Assembly: GCA_910583785.1 (NCBI GenBank)
Contig: CAJTZK010000008.1
Coordinates: 1 to 64,000 of the forward strand
From: an uncultured Oscillibacter sp.
GTDB lineage: Bacteria > Bacillota > Clostridia > Oscillospirales > Oscillospiraceae
Length of the DNA: 64,000 nucleotides
Reading direction: 5' to 3'
The notes under the pieces are model-generated. The model worked only from the letters and a program-made list of their open reading frames with translations, was not told the DNA's origin and made no database searches. Positions within the stretch are counted from its first letter, which is position 1; the number at the start of each line of letters is the position of its first letter. Positions 8,268-15,097 of this stretch are shown piece after piece. Made by a program: the position numbers and the translations under genes.

Positions 8268-9089
8268 ATGGCCTACACCCATGAATATTTTCAAACCAGC
8301 GCGGATTACCTGCGGACCCGTGTGAGCCTCACGCCGGAGGTGGGCATTGTCCTGGGCTCCTGCCTGGGACCCTTCGCCCAAGCCATCCAGGACCCCGTCG
8401 AGGTGGATTACGCCGATATCCCCCACTTCCTGCTCTCCACCGTGTCCTCCCACGCCGGGAAGCTGCTCTTTGGCACCGTGGCCGGGAAACGGGTGGCCTG
8501 CATGTCCGGCCGCTTCCACTCCTACGAGGGCTATTCCTTCGAGGAGCTGGTCATCCCCATCCGGGTGCTGAAGCTGCTGGGCGTCCAGTCCGTCATCCTC
8601 ACCAACGCCGCCGGAGGCATCAACACGTCCTACCGCCCCGGGGACGTCATGATCCTCCGGGATCACATCAAGCTCAACGGGGACAGCCCCCTCCGGGGAC
8701 CCAATGTGGAGGGCTTCGGCCCCCGGTTTTTCGACGTCAGCCGGATGTATACGCCGGAACTTAGGAAGCGGGCCCTGGACTGCGCCAAGGGCTCCTCTCT
8801 CCGCGTCCACGAGGGCACCTACATGTTTTTCCCCGGCCCCCAGTTCGAAACCCCGGCGGAAATCCGGGCCGCCCGGATGTTGGGCGCCGACGCCGTGGGC
8901 ATGTCCACCGTCACGGAGGCCCTCACCGCCGCCCACTGCGGCCTGCCCCTGCTGGCCCTGTCCGTCATCACCAACATGGCCGCCGGGGTGCTGGACCAGC
9001 CCCTCAGCGCCGGGGAGGTGGATGAGACGGCGGAGGGAATCGCCGGGGCCTTCAGCGATTACATGAAAGCAATCGTAGCCGCGATTTAA
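8268..9089 (+). CDS. Purine nucleoside phosphorylase (trimeric class)
   Basis: The 273-residue product matches the PNP/MTAP superfamily. It has a phosphate loop GIVLGSCLG (about residues 27-35), GRFHSYEGY (about 82-90), NAAGG (about 111-115), the base-site segment EGTYMFFPGPQFETPAEIRAARMLGADAVGMSTVTEA (about 184-220) and SVITNMAAG. The enzyme cleaves purine nucleosides with phosphate to free base plus (deoxy)ribose 1-phosphate in the cytosol. The conserved Glu in FETPAE and Asn in SVITNMAAG, where trimeric PNPs contact 6-oxopurines, are present, so inosine or guanosine-type substrates are favoured over adenosine. It heads an operon with an MtaD-like deaminase (19 bases downstream), consistent with deamination followed by phosphorolysis. 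Confidence 0.9.
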   Translation: MAYTHEYFQTSADYLRTRVSLTPEVGIVLGSCLGPFAQAIQDPVEVDYADIPHFLLSTVSSHAGKLLFGTVAGKRVACMSGRFHSYEGYSFEELVIPIRVLKLLGVQSVILTNAAGGINTSYRPGDVMILRDHIKLNGDSPLRGPNVEGFGPRFFDVSRMYTPELRKRALDCAKGSSLRVHEGTYMFFPGPQFETPAEIRAARMLGADAVGMSTVTEALTAAHCGLPLLALSVITNMAAGVLDQPLSAGEVDETAEGIAGAFSDYMKAIVAAI

Positions 9090-9108
9090 AACAGGAGGAA
9101 CTGACAAC

Positions 9109-10407
9109 ATGAAGCTGCTGATGAAACACTGTGACATCCTGGCCGCCGGCGGGACGGGCTTCCGCTGTTTGGAAAACGCCTGGCTTGGCGTAGACGGCAA
9201 CACCATTGACTACATCGGGACGGAGAGGCCCCAGGCCGCCTACGATCAGGAGAAGGACATGACGGGCCGCCTGCTGCTCCCCGGCCTCATCAACTGCCAT
9301 AACCACAGCCCCATGGTGCTGCTCCGGGGCGTGGGCAGCGACTTGAGCCTCCAGGAGTGGCTCTTCGGAAAAATCATGCCCATTGAGGACAAGCTGACGG
9401 CAGAGGACATCAAAACAGGCAACCAGCTGGCCCTGCTGGAGATGATCTCCACGGGCACCACCAGCTACTCCGACATGTACTTCGAGCCCCAAACCGCCGT
9501 GGAAAACGCCCTGGCCTGCGGCATCAAGGCCAACATCAGCCGCCCGGTCCAGTGCTTTGACAAAGACGAGGCCTACGCCCAGAACTTCCGGGCCCGGGAG
9601 TCCATCCAGCTCTTCCGGGACTACCACGGCGCGGGAGCCGGACGTGTCCGCATCGACTTCTCCGTCCACGCGGAATACACCTGCTTCGAGCATATCGTGG
9701 GACCCTACAGCGCGGACTGCAAATCTCTGGGGGGCCGGATGCACATCCACCTCTCCGAGACAAAAAAAGAGCACGACGAATGCGTGGCAAAATACGGCAA
9801 GACCCCGGCTAAGTGGTTCTATGACCTGGGGACCTTCGACTGCCCCACCGCCGCCGCCCACTGCGTCTTTGTGACGGAGGAGGACATGGCCCTGATGCTG
9901 GAAAAGGGCGTGAGCCCCATCCACAATCCCACCAGCAACATGAAGCTGGGCAGCGGCTACGCTCCCATCCAGCGGATGCTGGACCTGGGGCTGAACGTCA
10001 CCCTGGGCACCGACGGGGCCGCCAGCAACAACAACTTGAACCTGATGGAGGAACTGCACCTGGCCGCCGTCCTCCACAACGGCTACCACCGGGACCCCAC
10101 CATCCTGAAGCCCGCCCAGCTCCTGGCTATGGCCACCTGCAACGGGGCCCGGCTCCAGGGCCGGGAGGACACCGGAGAGCTGGCCGTGGGCAAAAAGGCG
10201 GACATCATCGCCCTGGATCTGACGAAGCCCCACCTGTACCCCAACCTGGACCCCCTGGCCCTGACGGTTTACTCCGCCCAGGGCAGCGACGTGGCCATGA
10301 CCATGGTGGACGGGCAGATTCTCTACGAGAACGGCGAATTTTTGACCCTGGACGCGGACAAAATCCTGTACGGGGCCAAGGCGGCGGTGAAACGGCTGTA
10401 CGCCTGA
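9109..10407 (+). CDS. mtaD: Amidohydrolase, MtaD-type 5'-methylthioadenosine/S-adenosylhomocysteine deaminase
   Basis: The 432-residue protein has the amidohydrolase metal set: HNH in LLPGLINCHNHSPM (about residues 62-66), a His in RMHIHLSETKKEHDE, a His in AAHCVFVTEED and the catalytic Asp in LGTDGAASNNNLNL. These motifs are those of the MTA/SAH/5'-deoxyadenosine deaminase group, which converts the adenine moiety to hypoxanthine. ATG 9109 follows AGGAGGAACTG. It sits between PNP and an alcohol dehydrogenase in one operon. The exact substrate within the group (MTA, SAH, 5'-deoxyadenosine, adenosine) cannot be fixed from sequence, and a guanine deaminase or TRZ/ATZ-type function is less likely given the conserved motifs. 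Confidence 0.8.
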   Translation: MKLLMKHCDILAAGGTGFRCLENAWLGVDGNTIDYIGTERPQAAYDQEKDMTGRLLLPGLINCHNHSPMVLLRGVGSDLSLQEWLFGKIMPIEDKLTAEDIKTGNQLALLEMISTGTTSYSDMYFEPQTAVENALACGIKANISRPVQCFDKDEAYAQNFRARESIQLFRDYHGAGAGRVRIDFSVHAEYTCFEHIVGPYSADCKSLGGRMHIHLSETKKEHDECVAKYGKTPAKWFYDLGTFDCPTAAAHCVFVTEEDMALMLEKGVSPIHNPTSNMKLGSGYAPIQRMLDLGLNVTLGTDGAASNNNLNLMEELHLAAVLHNGYHRDPTILKPAQLLAMATCNGARLQGREDTGELAVGKKADIIALDLTKPHLYPNLDPLALTVYSAQGSDVAMTMVDGQILYENGEFLTLDADKILYGAKAAVKRLYA

Positions 10408-10433
10408 ACGATTGAGACGAAAGGGGCTTGGAC

Positions 10434-11600
10434 ATGAAGAACTTTACCTACGCGATTCCCACGGTGGTCCACTTCGGCGAGGGGCAGATCAAAAAGCTGG
10501 GCGGGGAAATCGCCGCCCGGGCCAGCCGGGTCCTGGTGGTCTACGGCGGAGGCAGCGTCAAGCGCAACGGCGTCTTTGACGCCGCCGCCGCCCAGTTAAA
10601 GGAGCACGGCATCCCGTGGGCCGAGCTCCCCGGCGTGGAGCCCAATCCCCGGGTCGCCACCGTCCGGGAGGGCGTCCGCCTCTGCCGGGAACAGGGGCTG
10701 GACGGCGTGCTGGCCCTGGGAGGCGGCAGCGTCATCGACTGCGCCAAGGGCATTGCCGCCGGATTCTACTACGGCGGGGACCCCTGGGACCTCTCCGGCA
10801 AAAAGCTCACCCCGGAGCGGGCCCTGCCCATCTTCACCGTACTGACCATGGCGGCCACAGGCTCCGAGATGGACAATATTGCCGTCATCTCCAACCCGGA
10901 GACCAACGAGAAGGAGTCCTTCTCCGGTCCCTGCTGTTATCCCGCCGTGTCCATCCTGGACCCCACCTACACCTACTCCCTCCCCGCCTCCCAGACCGCT
11001 GCGGGCACGGCGGACATCATGTCCCACACCCTTGAGAACTATTTCAGCCCCATTGAGGACAACTACCTGGCGGACAGCCTGGCGGAAGCCATCCTCCGCT
11101 CCTGCGTGAAATACGGGCCCAAGGCCATCGAAACCCCCGGAGACTACGAAGCCCGGGCCAACCTCATGTGGAACGCCGCCTGGGCCATCAACGGCTTTTT
11201 GGACATGGGCAAGCCCGTGGCTTGGAGCGTCCACCGGATGGAGCATGAGCTCTCCGCCTTCTACGATGTGACCCACGGCGTGGGCCTGGCCATCCTGACC
11301 CCTAACTGGATGCGCTACGTCCTAAGCGAAACCACCCAGGGCCGCTTCGCCCGGTACGGCGCCGCCGTCTGGGGCCTGGACCCCGCCCTGCCCGCCCGGA
11401 AGGCGGCGGAGGCCGCCATCCAAAAGACCCGGGACTTCTTCTCCGCCTCCCTGGGCCTCCCCGCCACGCTGTCGGAGCTGGGCATCGGCCCGGAGTACTT
11501 CCCGGAGATGGCCCGGAAAGCCCGGAACAGCGGTTTCGACCGGACCTTCGTCCCCCTCAGTGTGGAGGACATCGTAAACATCTACCAGATGAGCCTTTGA
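10434..11600 (+). CDS. Iron-containing alcohol dehydrogenase, BdhA/YugJ type
   Basis: The 388-residue protein begins at ATG 10434, seven bases after AAAGGGG (a TTG at 10428 is also in frame). It shows the group III alcohol dehydrogenase fold: NAD(P)-binding VYGGGSVKRNGV and LALGGGSVIDCAKGIA, TMAATGSEMDNIAVI, and the metal ligands in GTADIMSHTLENYF (Asp, His) and HRMEHELSAFYDVTHG (two His). BdhA-like enzymes reduce C2-C4 aldehydes to alcohols with NAD(P)H. Its place behind pnp and mtaD suggests it reduces an aldehyde released from the sugar phosphate part of salvaged nucleosides, though it may simply be a fermentative enzyme. Confidence 0.88.
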   Translation: MKNFTYAIPTVVHFGEGQIKKLGGEIAARASRVLVVYGGGSVKRNGVFDAAAAQLKEHGIPWAELPGVEPNPRVATVREGVRLCREQGLDGVLALGGGSVIDCAKGIAAGFYYGGDPWDLSGKKLTPERALPIFTVLTMAATGSEMDNIAVISNPETNEKESFSGPCCYPAVSILDPTYTYSLPASQTAAGTADIMSHTLENYFSPIEDNYLADSLAEAILRSCVKYGPKAIETPGDYEARANLMWNAAWAINGFLDMGKPVAWSVHRMEHELSAFYDVTHGVGLAILTPNWMRYVLSETTQGRFARYGAAVWGLDPALPARKAAEAAIQKTRDFFSASLGLPATLSELGIGPEYFPEMARKARNSGFDRTFVPLSVEDIVNIYQMSL

Positions 11601-11607
11601 TTCCCGC

Positions 11608-11642
11608 CCTCCTCCCAGTCTCTTGGGAGGAGGAATTTTTTT
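11608..11642 (+). terminator. Intrinsic terminator of the pnp-mtaD-adh operon
   Basis: CCTCCTCCCA (11608-11617) pairs with TGGGAGGAGG (11624-11633), followed by AA and seven T. This is a strong Rho-independent terminator eight bases past the dehydrogenase stop. Confidence 0.9.
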
Positions 11643-11717
11643 CACCCTGCCGGGAAACTTTTTCCCCCCTCCGGCATAGACTGTTCAATAGTCTCAAAAA
11701 TAAAAGGAGGACCTGCC

Positions 11718-11795
11718 GTGAGCATCCTAAAAACCGCAGCCGGGGACGTAGACGACCTGATCTTCCAGGACTGCTGGCTCCCCAGCGACCGCTGA
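11718..11795 (+). CDS. Possible 25-residue peptide of unknown function
   Basis: A GTG codon at 11718 lies seven bases after AAAAGGAGG (11702-11710), one of the best ribosome sites in the window, and opens MSILKTAAGDVDDLIFQDCWLPSDR before TGA 11793-11795. The peptide is acidic, without a membrane segment, with one Cys and one Trp near the end. The preceding 70 bases include an imperfectly understood AGACT/AGTCT inverted repeat (11678-11694). No clear promoter is visible. It could be a real small protein, a leader peptide, or a chance ORF. The rest of 11796-11930 contains only GC-rich hairpins (for example 11853-11884). Confidence 0.4.
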   Translation: MSILKTAAGDVDDLIFQDCWLPSDR

Positions 11796-11932
11796 GCCCG
11801 CCGGGCGTCTGTTTTCAGGCCATAAAACGCCTGAAAAACTTACAAGCCCGGCCGTGCAGGAAACCCTTCCTGGGTTTCCCGCACACACCCTCCCCCCGTT
11901 CCACAGGATTTCCGGCCTTGCTGGCAGGCCGG

Positions 11933-11957
11933 GGACGCCGGGTCCCGGTGTCCTTTT
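11933..11957 (+). terminator. Hairpin with T-tract upstream of the aminotransferase promoter
   Basis: GGACGCCGG (11933-11941) and CCGGTGTCC (11945-11953) pair with one G-T wobble, then TTTT. It may terminate the small-ORF transcript. Confidence 0.5.
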
Positions 11958-11969
11958 CGCTTTAAAGCG

Positions 11970-11998
11970 TTGACAAGCCCTCCGCTTGCGCATATACT
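11970..11998 (+). promoter_or_regulatory. Promoter of the aminotransferase gene
   Basis: TTGACA (11970-11975) and TATACT (11993-11998) are 17 bases apart, 33 bases before the chosen ATG. AAGAAGGAG at 12013-12021 is the ribosome site. Confidence 0.75.
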
Positions 11999-12030
11999 GG
12001 TCTCGTATTTCAAGAAGGAGCGTGATTCCT

Positions 12031-13167
12031 ATGGACCTGACCTTAAACCGCGCCGTGCTGGGCCTGGAGCTGTCCGGCATCCGCCGCTTCACCTTCCTGG
12101 TGCGGGATACCCCCGGCGCCTGCGCCCTGACCATCGGTGAGCCGGACCAGGATACGCCGGACGTGATCAAGGAAGCCGCCAAGGCCGCCCTGGACCGGAA
12201 CGACACCCACTACCCTCCCGGCAACGGCTATCCCTACATGCTGGAAGCCCTCTCCAAATTCGAGGAGCGGGCCCACGGCCTGCGCTACTCCCCCGATGAG
12301 ATCATCCTCACCATCGGGGCCACGGAGAGCCTGTTTATCGGCCTCTCCACCGTACTGAACCCCGGGGACGAGGTCATCATCCCCACTCCGGCTTTCAGCC
12401 TCTATGAGTCCATCACCCAGCTCTGCCGGGGCGTGCCCGTGGCCCTGCCCACGGAGGACCATCACTTCCAGATCGATCCCCAGGCCCTGGAGGCCGCCAT
12501 CACCCCGAGGACCAAGGCCATCGTCCTCACCTCCCCCAACAACCCCACTGGCTGCATTTACACCCGGGAGACCCTGGACGCCGTCCATGAGGTTCTGAGG
12601 GACAAGCCCATCTTCGTCCTCTGCGACGACGTCTACCGCAGCCTGGTTTACACAGAGGATTACCACAGCTTCGCCGAGTTCCAGGACATGCGGGACCGGA
12701 TTATCGTCATCAACAGCTTCTCCAAGCCCTACGCCATGACCGGCTGGCGGCTGGGCTACTGCCTGGCGGACGCCCCCATCCGGGACCGGATGCAGATTTT
12801 CCACCAGTACGCTGTGGTTTCTGCCCCCGCCTTTGTCCAGCCCGCCTGCGTGGCCGCCTTGGAGAGCAGCACCGCCCCCATGACGGAGCTGTTCCGCAAA
12901 CGCCGGGATTACGTTTACCAGCGCCTCACGGACATGGACCTGGAGGTCCAGAAGCCGGAGGGGGCCTTCTACATGTTCATCAACATCAAGAAGTACGGCA
13001 TGGATTCCCTGGCCTTCTGCGAAAACATGCTGAAAAAGGGCCTGGTGGGCCTGATCCCCGGGGTCTACTTCGGCACCGAAGGCTACATGCGCCTGAGCTA
13101 CTGCTACTCCGACGAAGACCTGAAGGAAGGCCTGGACCGGGTGGAGCGCTTCCTCAAAACCCTCTGA
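12031..13167 (+). CDS. Pyridoxal phosphate-dependent aminotransferase, class I/II
   Basis: The 378-residue enzyme starts at ATG 12031, nine bases after AAGAAGGAG. It has the fold-type I signatures LTIGEPDQDTP near the N-terminus, the tyrosine-stacking IGATESLFIGLSTV, LTSPNNPTGCIY, CDDVYRSLVY and the Schiff-base lysine in INSFSKPYAMTGWRLGY. It transfers an amino group between an amino acid and a 2-oxo acid in the cytosol. The closest named groups are PatA and AspC-like enzymes, with substrates most often aromatic amino acids, aspartate or alanine. It appears monocistronic with its own promoter, and substrate specificity cannot be read here. Confidence 0.88.
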   Translation: MDLTLNRAVLGLELSGIRRFTFLVRDTPGACALTIGEPDQDTPDVIKEAAKAALDRNDTHYPPGNGYPYMLEALSKFEERAHGLRYSPDEIILTIGATESLFIGLSTVLNPGDEVIIPTPAFSLYESITQLCRGVPVALPTEDHHFQIDPQALEAAITPRTKAIVLTSPNNPTGCIYTRETLDAVHEVLRDKPIFVLCDDVYRSLVYTEDYHSFAEFQDMRDRIIVINSFSKPYAMTGWRLGYCLADAPIRDRMQIFHQYAVVSAPAFVQPACVAALESSTAPMTELFRKRRDYVYQRLTDMDLEVQKPEGAFYMFINIKKYGMDSLAFCENMLKKGLVGLIPGVYFGTEGYMRLSYCYSDEDLKEGLDRVERFLKTL

Positions 13168-13238
13168 CCTAGCGGGCCGCGCCCCCCAAGAGGTATGTCC
13201 TTTGGCGTACTGCACAAATTTTCCACCCGATTTTTTTC

Positions 13239-13325
13239 GATTGATTTTGATTGAACTCCATTGACTTTGATTGATATTGGCGTTATCATAAACAAGGAAA
13301 TCCGAAATCAACCAATTCCAATCAA
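13239..13325 (+). promoter_or_regulatory. Phased operator repeats and promoter of the fruR-fruK-PTS operon
   Basis: GATTGA hexamers (one is CATTGA) start at 13239, 13249, 13259 and 13269, a period of exactly 10 bases. The 14-base unit TTGATTTTGATTGA at 13241 recurs with one change at 13261. Inverted half-sites AATCAA lie at 13306 and 13320. A promoter (TTGACT 13261-13266, 17 bases, TATCAT 13284-13289) overlaps the repeats, so a bound regulator would block the -35 element. Direct repeats of this kind are typical operators of DeoR-family sugar regulators, and the first gene of the operon encodes one. Confidence 0.75.
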
Positions 13326-13342
13326 GAAGAGGGGGGTGAACT

Positions 13343-14086
13343 ATGCTGGCTGAACAACGCGCGGAACGGATTCTCAAGGAACTGGCCCAGCGGCGGGCCG
13401 CCACGGTGACGGACCTCTGTCAGGTGACGGGCGCTTCCGAGGCCACGATCCGGCGGGACCTGAACGCGCTGGCCAAGCAGGGAAAACTCAGCAAGGTCCA
13501 CGGCGGCGCCATGCTGCCAGTGGGCGAATTCCATGGCGAGGAGCTGGACATGGAGACCAAGCGGGGCCTCTTCACCCAGGAGAAGGACCGGGCCGCCCGG
13601 TATGCCGCCGGGCTCATCGGGGACGACGATGTGGTCTTCCTGGACGCGGGCACCACGGTGCTCCGCATGGCGGACCACCTCCGGGCCTCCAAGGCCCTGT
13701 TCCTCACCAACAGCATCGAGTGCGCCTGCCGCCTGATGGAGAGGAACCTCCGGACCCACGTGCTGGGGGGAATGCTGAAGGCGGGCACCATGGCCCTCAT
13801 CGGCGCGGAGACCCTGTCCGCCCTGGGGCGGTACAACTTCACCAAGGCCTTCCTGGGGGCCAACGGCGTCACCGTGGCCCAGGGTTTCACCACGCCGGAC
13901 CCGGAGGAGGCGGCGGTGAAGGCCCTGGCGGCGGAGCGGGCCCAGGAGGTCTATGTGCTGACGGACTCCAGCAAGTTCGGCCAGGTGACGGCGGCGGTGA
14001 TCTTCCCCATTGAGGCCGCCTGCGTCATCACGGACTGCCTGCCGGACCCGCGCTACCGGGACTACACGGACATCAGGGAGGTGTAA
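13343..14086 (+). CDS. DeoR/GlpR family regulator of the sugar-phosphate operon
   Basis: The 247-residue protein starts at ATG 13343 after GAGGGGGGTGAAC. Residues 5-57 are a DeoR helix-turn-helix (RILKELAQRRAATVTDLCQVTGASEATIRRDLNALAKQGKLSKVHGGA). The rest is the sugar-isomerase-like effector domain (DDVVFLDAGTTVLRMADHL, TNSIECACRL, VLGGMLKAGTMALIGAETL, FLGANGV, VLTDSSKFG). These regulators generally bind a phosphorylated sugar and derepress the operon. It is the first gene of a four-gene operon including 1-phosphofructokinase, so a FruR-like role sensing fructose 1-phosphate or a related ester is the natural inference. It probably represses its own promoter through the repeats at 13239-13325. 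Confidence 0.87.
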   Translation: MLAEQRAERILKELAQRRAATVTDLCQVTGASEATIRRDLNALAKQGKLSKVHGGAMLPVGEFHGEELDMETKRGLFTQEKDRAARYAAGLIGDDDVVFLDAGTTVLRMADHLRASKALFLTNSIECACRLMERNLRTHVLGGMLKAGTMALIGAETLSALGRYNFTKAFLGANGVTVAQGFTTPDPEEAAVKALAAERAQEVYVLTDSSKFGQVTAAVIFPIEAACVITDCLPDPRYRDYTDIREV

Positions 14087-14088
14087 GG

Positions 14089-15000
14089 GTGGTCTATACA
14101 ATCACGCTGAACCCCGCCCTGGACTACGAGGTACTGGTGGACGGCTTCCAGGCCGGGGGCCTGAACCGCACCAGCCAGGAGCATCTCCACTTCGGCGGCA
14201 AGGGCGTCAACGTCTCCACCGTCCTCCATAACCTGGGCGTGGAAACCACGGCCCTGGGCTTCGTGGCCGGGTTCACTGGCAGGGCCCTGGAGGACGGCCT
14301 GAAAGCCCGGGGAATCCCCACGGACTTCATATGGCTGGAGGAGGGCCTGACCCGGGTCAATGTGAAAATCCGCTCCGGTGGAGGCGCTGGCGAGACGGAA
14401 ATCAACAGCCAGGGCCCCGCCATTCCCCCTCCGGCCCTGGAGGCCCTGCTCCAAAAGCTGGACCGCCTGTCGGCGGGGGACGTACTGGTCCTGGCCGGGT
14501 CCCTGCCCGCAGGGCTGCCCGGCGGCGTGTACCGGACCATCCTGGCCCGGGTGGACGGTCGGGGCGTCCTGACGGTGGTGGACGCCGCCCGGGACCTGCT
14601 CCGGGGCGTGCTCCCCTGCCGCCCCTTCCTCATCAAGCCCAACAGCGCCGAGCTGGGGGACCTCTTTGGAAAAGACTCCCTCAGCGAAGAGGAGATTCTC
14701 TCCTGCGCCAGGGCCCTCCAAGCCCAGGGAGCCCGGAACATCCTGGTCTCCCTGGCCGGGGACGGGTCGCTGCTTCTGGATGAGCGCGGCGCGTGCCGCC
14801 GCCTGGGGGTGCCCCCGGGGACGGTCCGCCACACCGTGGGGGCGGGGGACTCCATGGTGGCCGGGTTCCTGGCCGGGTGGCTGTCCACCGGGGACTACGC
14901 CGCCGCCCACCGCATGGGGGCCGCCGCCGGGTCTGCCACCGCCTTTTCCGAGGGGCTGGCCTCCGGGGAGGAAATCCGGAAGCTCCTCCCGGCGTTCTGA
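14089..15000 (+). CDS. fruK: 1-phosphofructokinase (PfkB family)
   Basis: The GTG start at 14089 is two bases after the regulator's stop, with AGGGAGGTGTAAG as ribosome site. The 303-residue PfkB protein opens with ITLNPALDYEV, contains GGKGVNVSTVLHNLGVETTALGFVAGFTG (about residues 37-65), INSQGP, LAGSLPAG, KPNSAEL and the catalytic C-terminal VRHTVGAGDSMVAGFLAG (Asp general base). This subgroup phosphorylates fructose 1-phosphate (FruK), and the same architecture covers tagatose 6-phosphate kinase (LacC), so the substrate could be another ketohexose 1-phosphate. Its operon partner is a mannitol-type PTS and not a fructose PTS, which is unusual. Confidence 0.85.
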   Translation: MVYTITLNPALDYEVLVDGFQAGGLNRTSQEHLHFGGKGVNVSTVLHNLGVETTALGFVAGFTGRALEDGLKARGIPTDFIWLEEGLTRVNVKIRSGGGAGETEINSQGPAIPPPALEALLQKLDRLSAGDVLVLAGSLPAGLPGGVYRTILARVDGRGVLTVVDAARDLLRGVLPCRPFLIKPNSAELGDLFGKDSLSEEEILSCARALQAQGARNILVSLAGDGSLLLDERGACRRLGVPPGTVRHTVGAGDSMVAGFLAGWLSTGDYAAAHRMGAAAGSATAFSEGLASGEEIRKLLPAF

Positions 15001-15097
15001 GCCCCGCTTCCCCTTGGTTTCCCAGCCTGGAGGCAGGAGGCCGCCTCCTGCCCCCTATCGTGCAAGTATATCAAGTCAAGAGAAAGGACGTTTTTCT

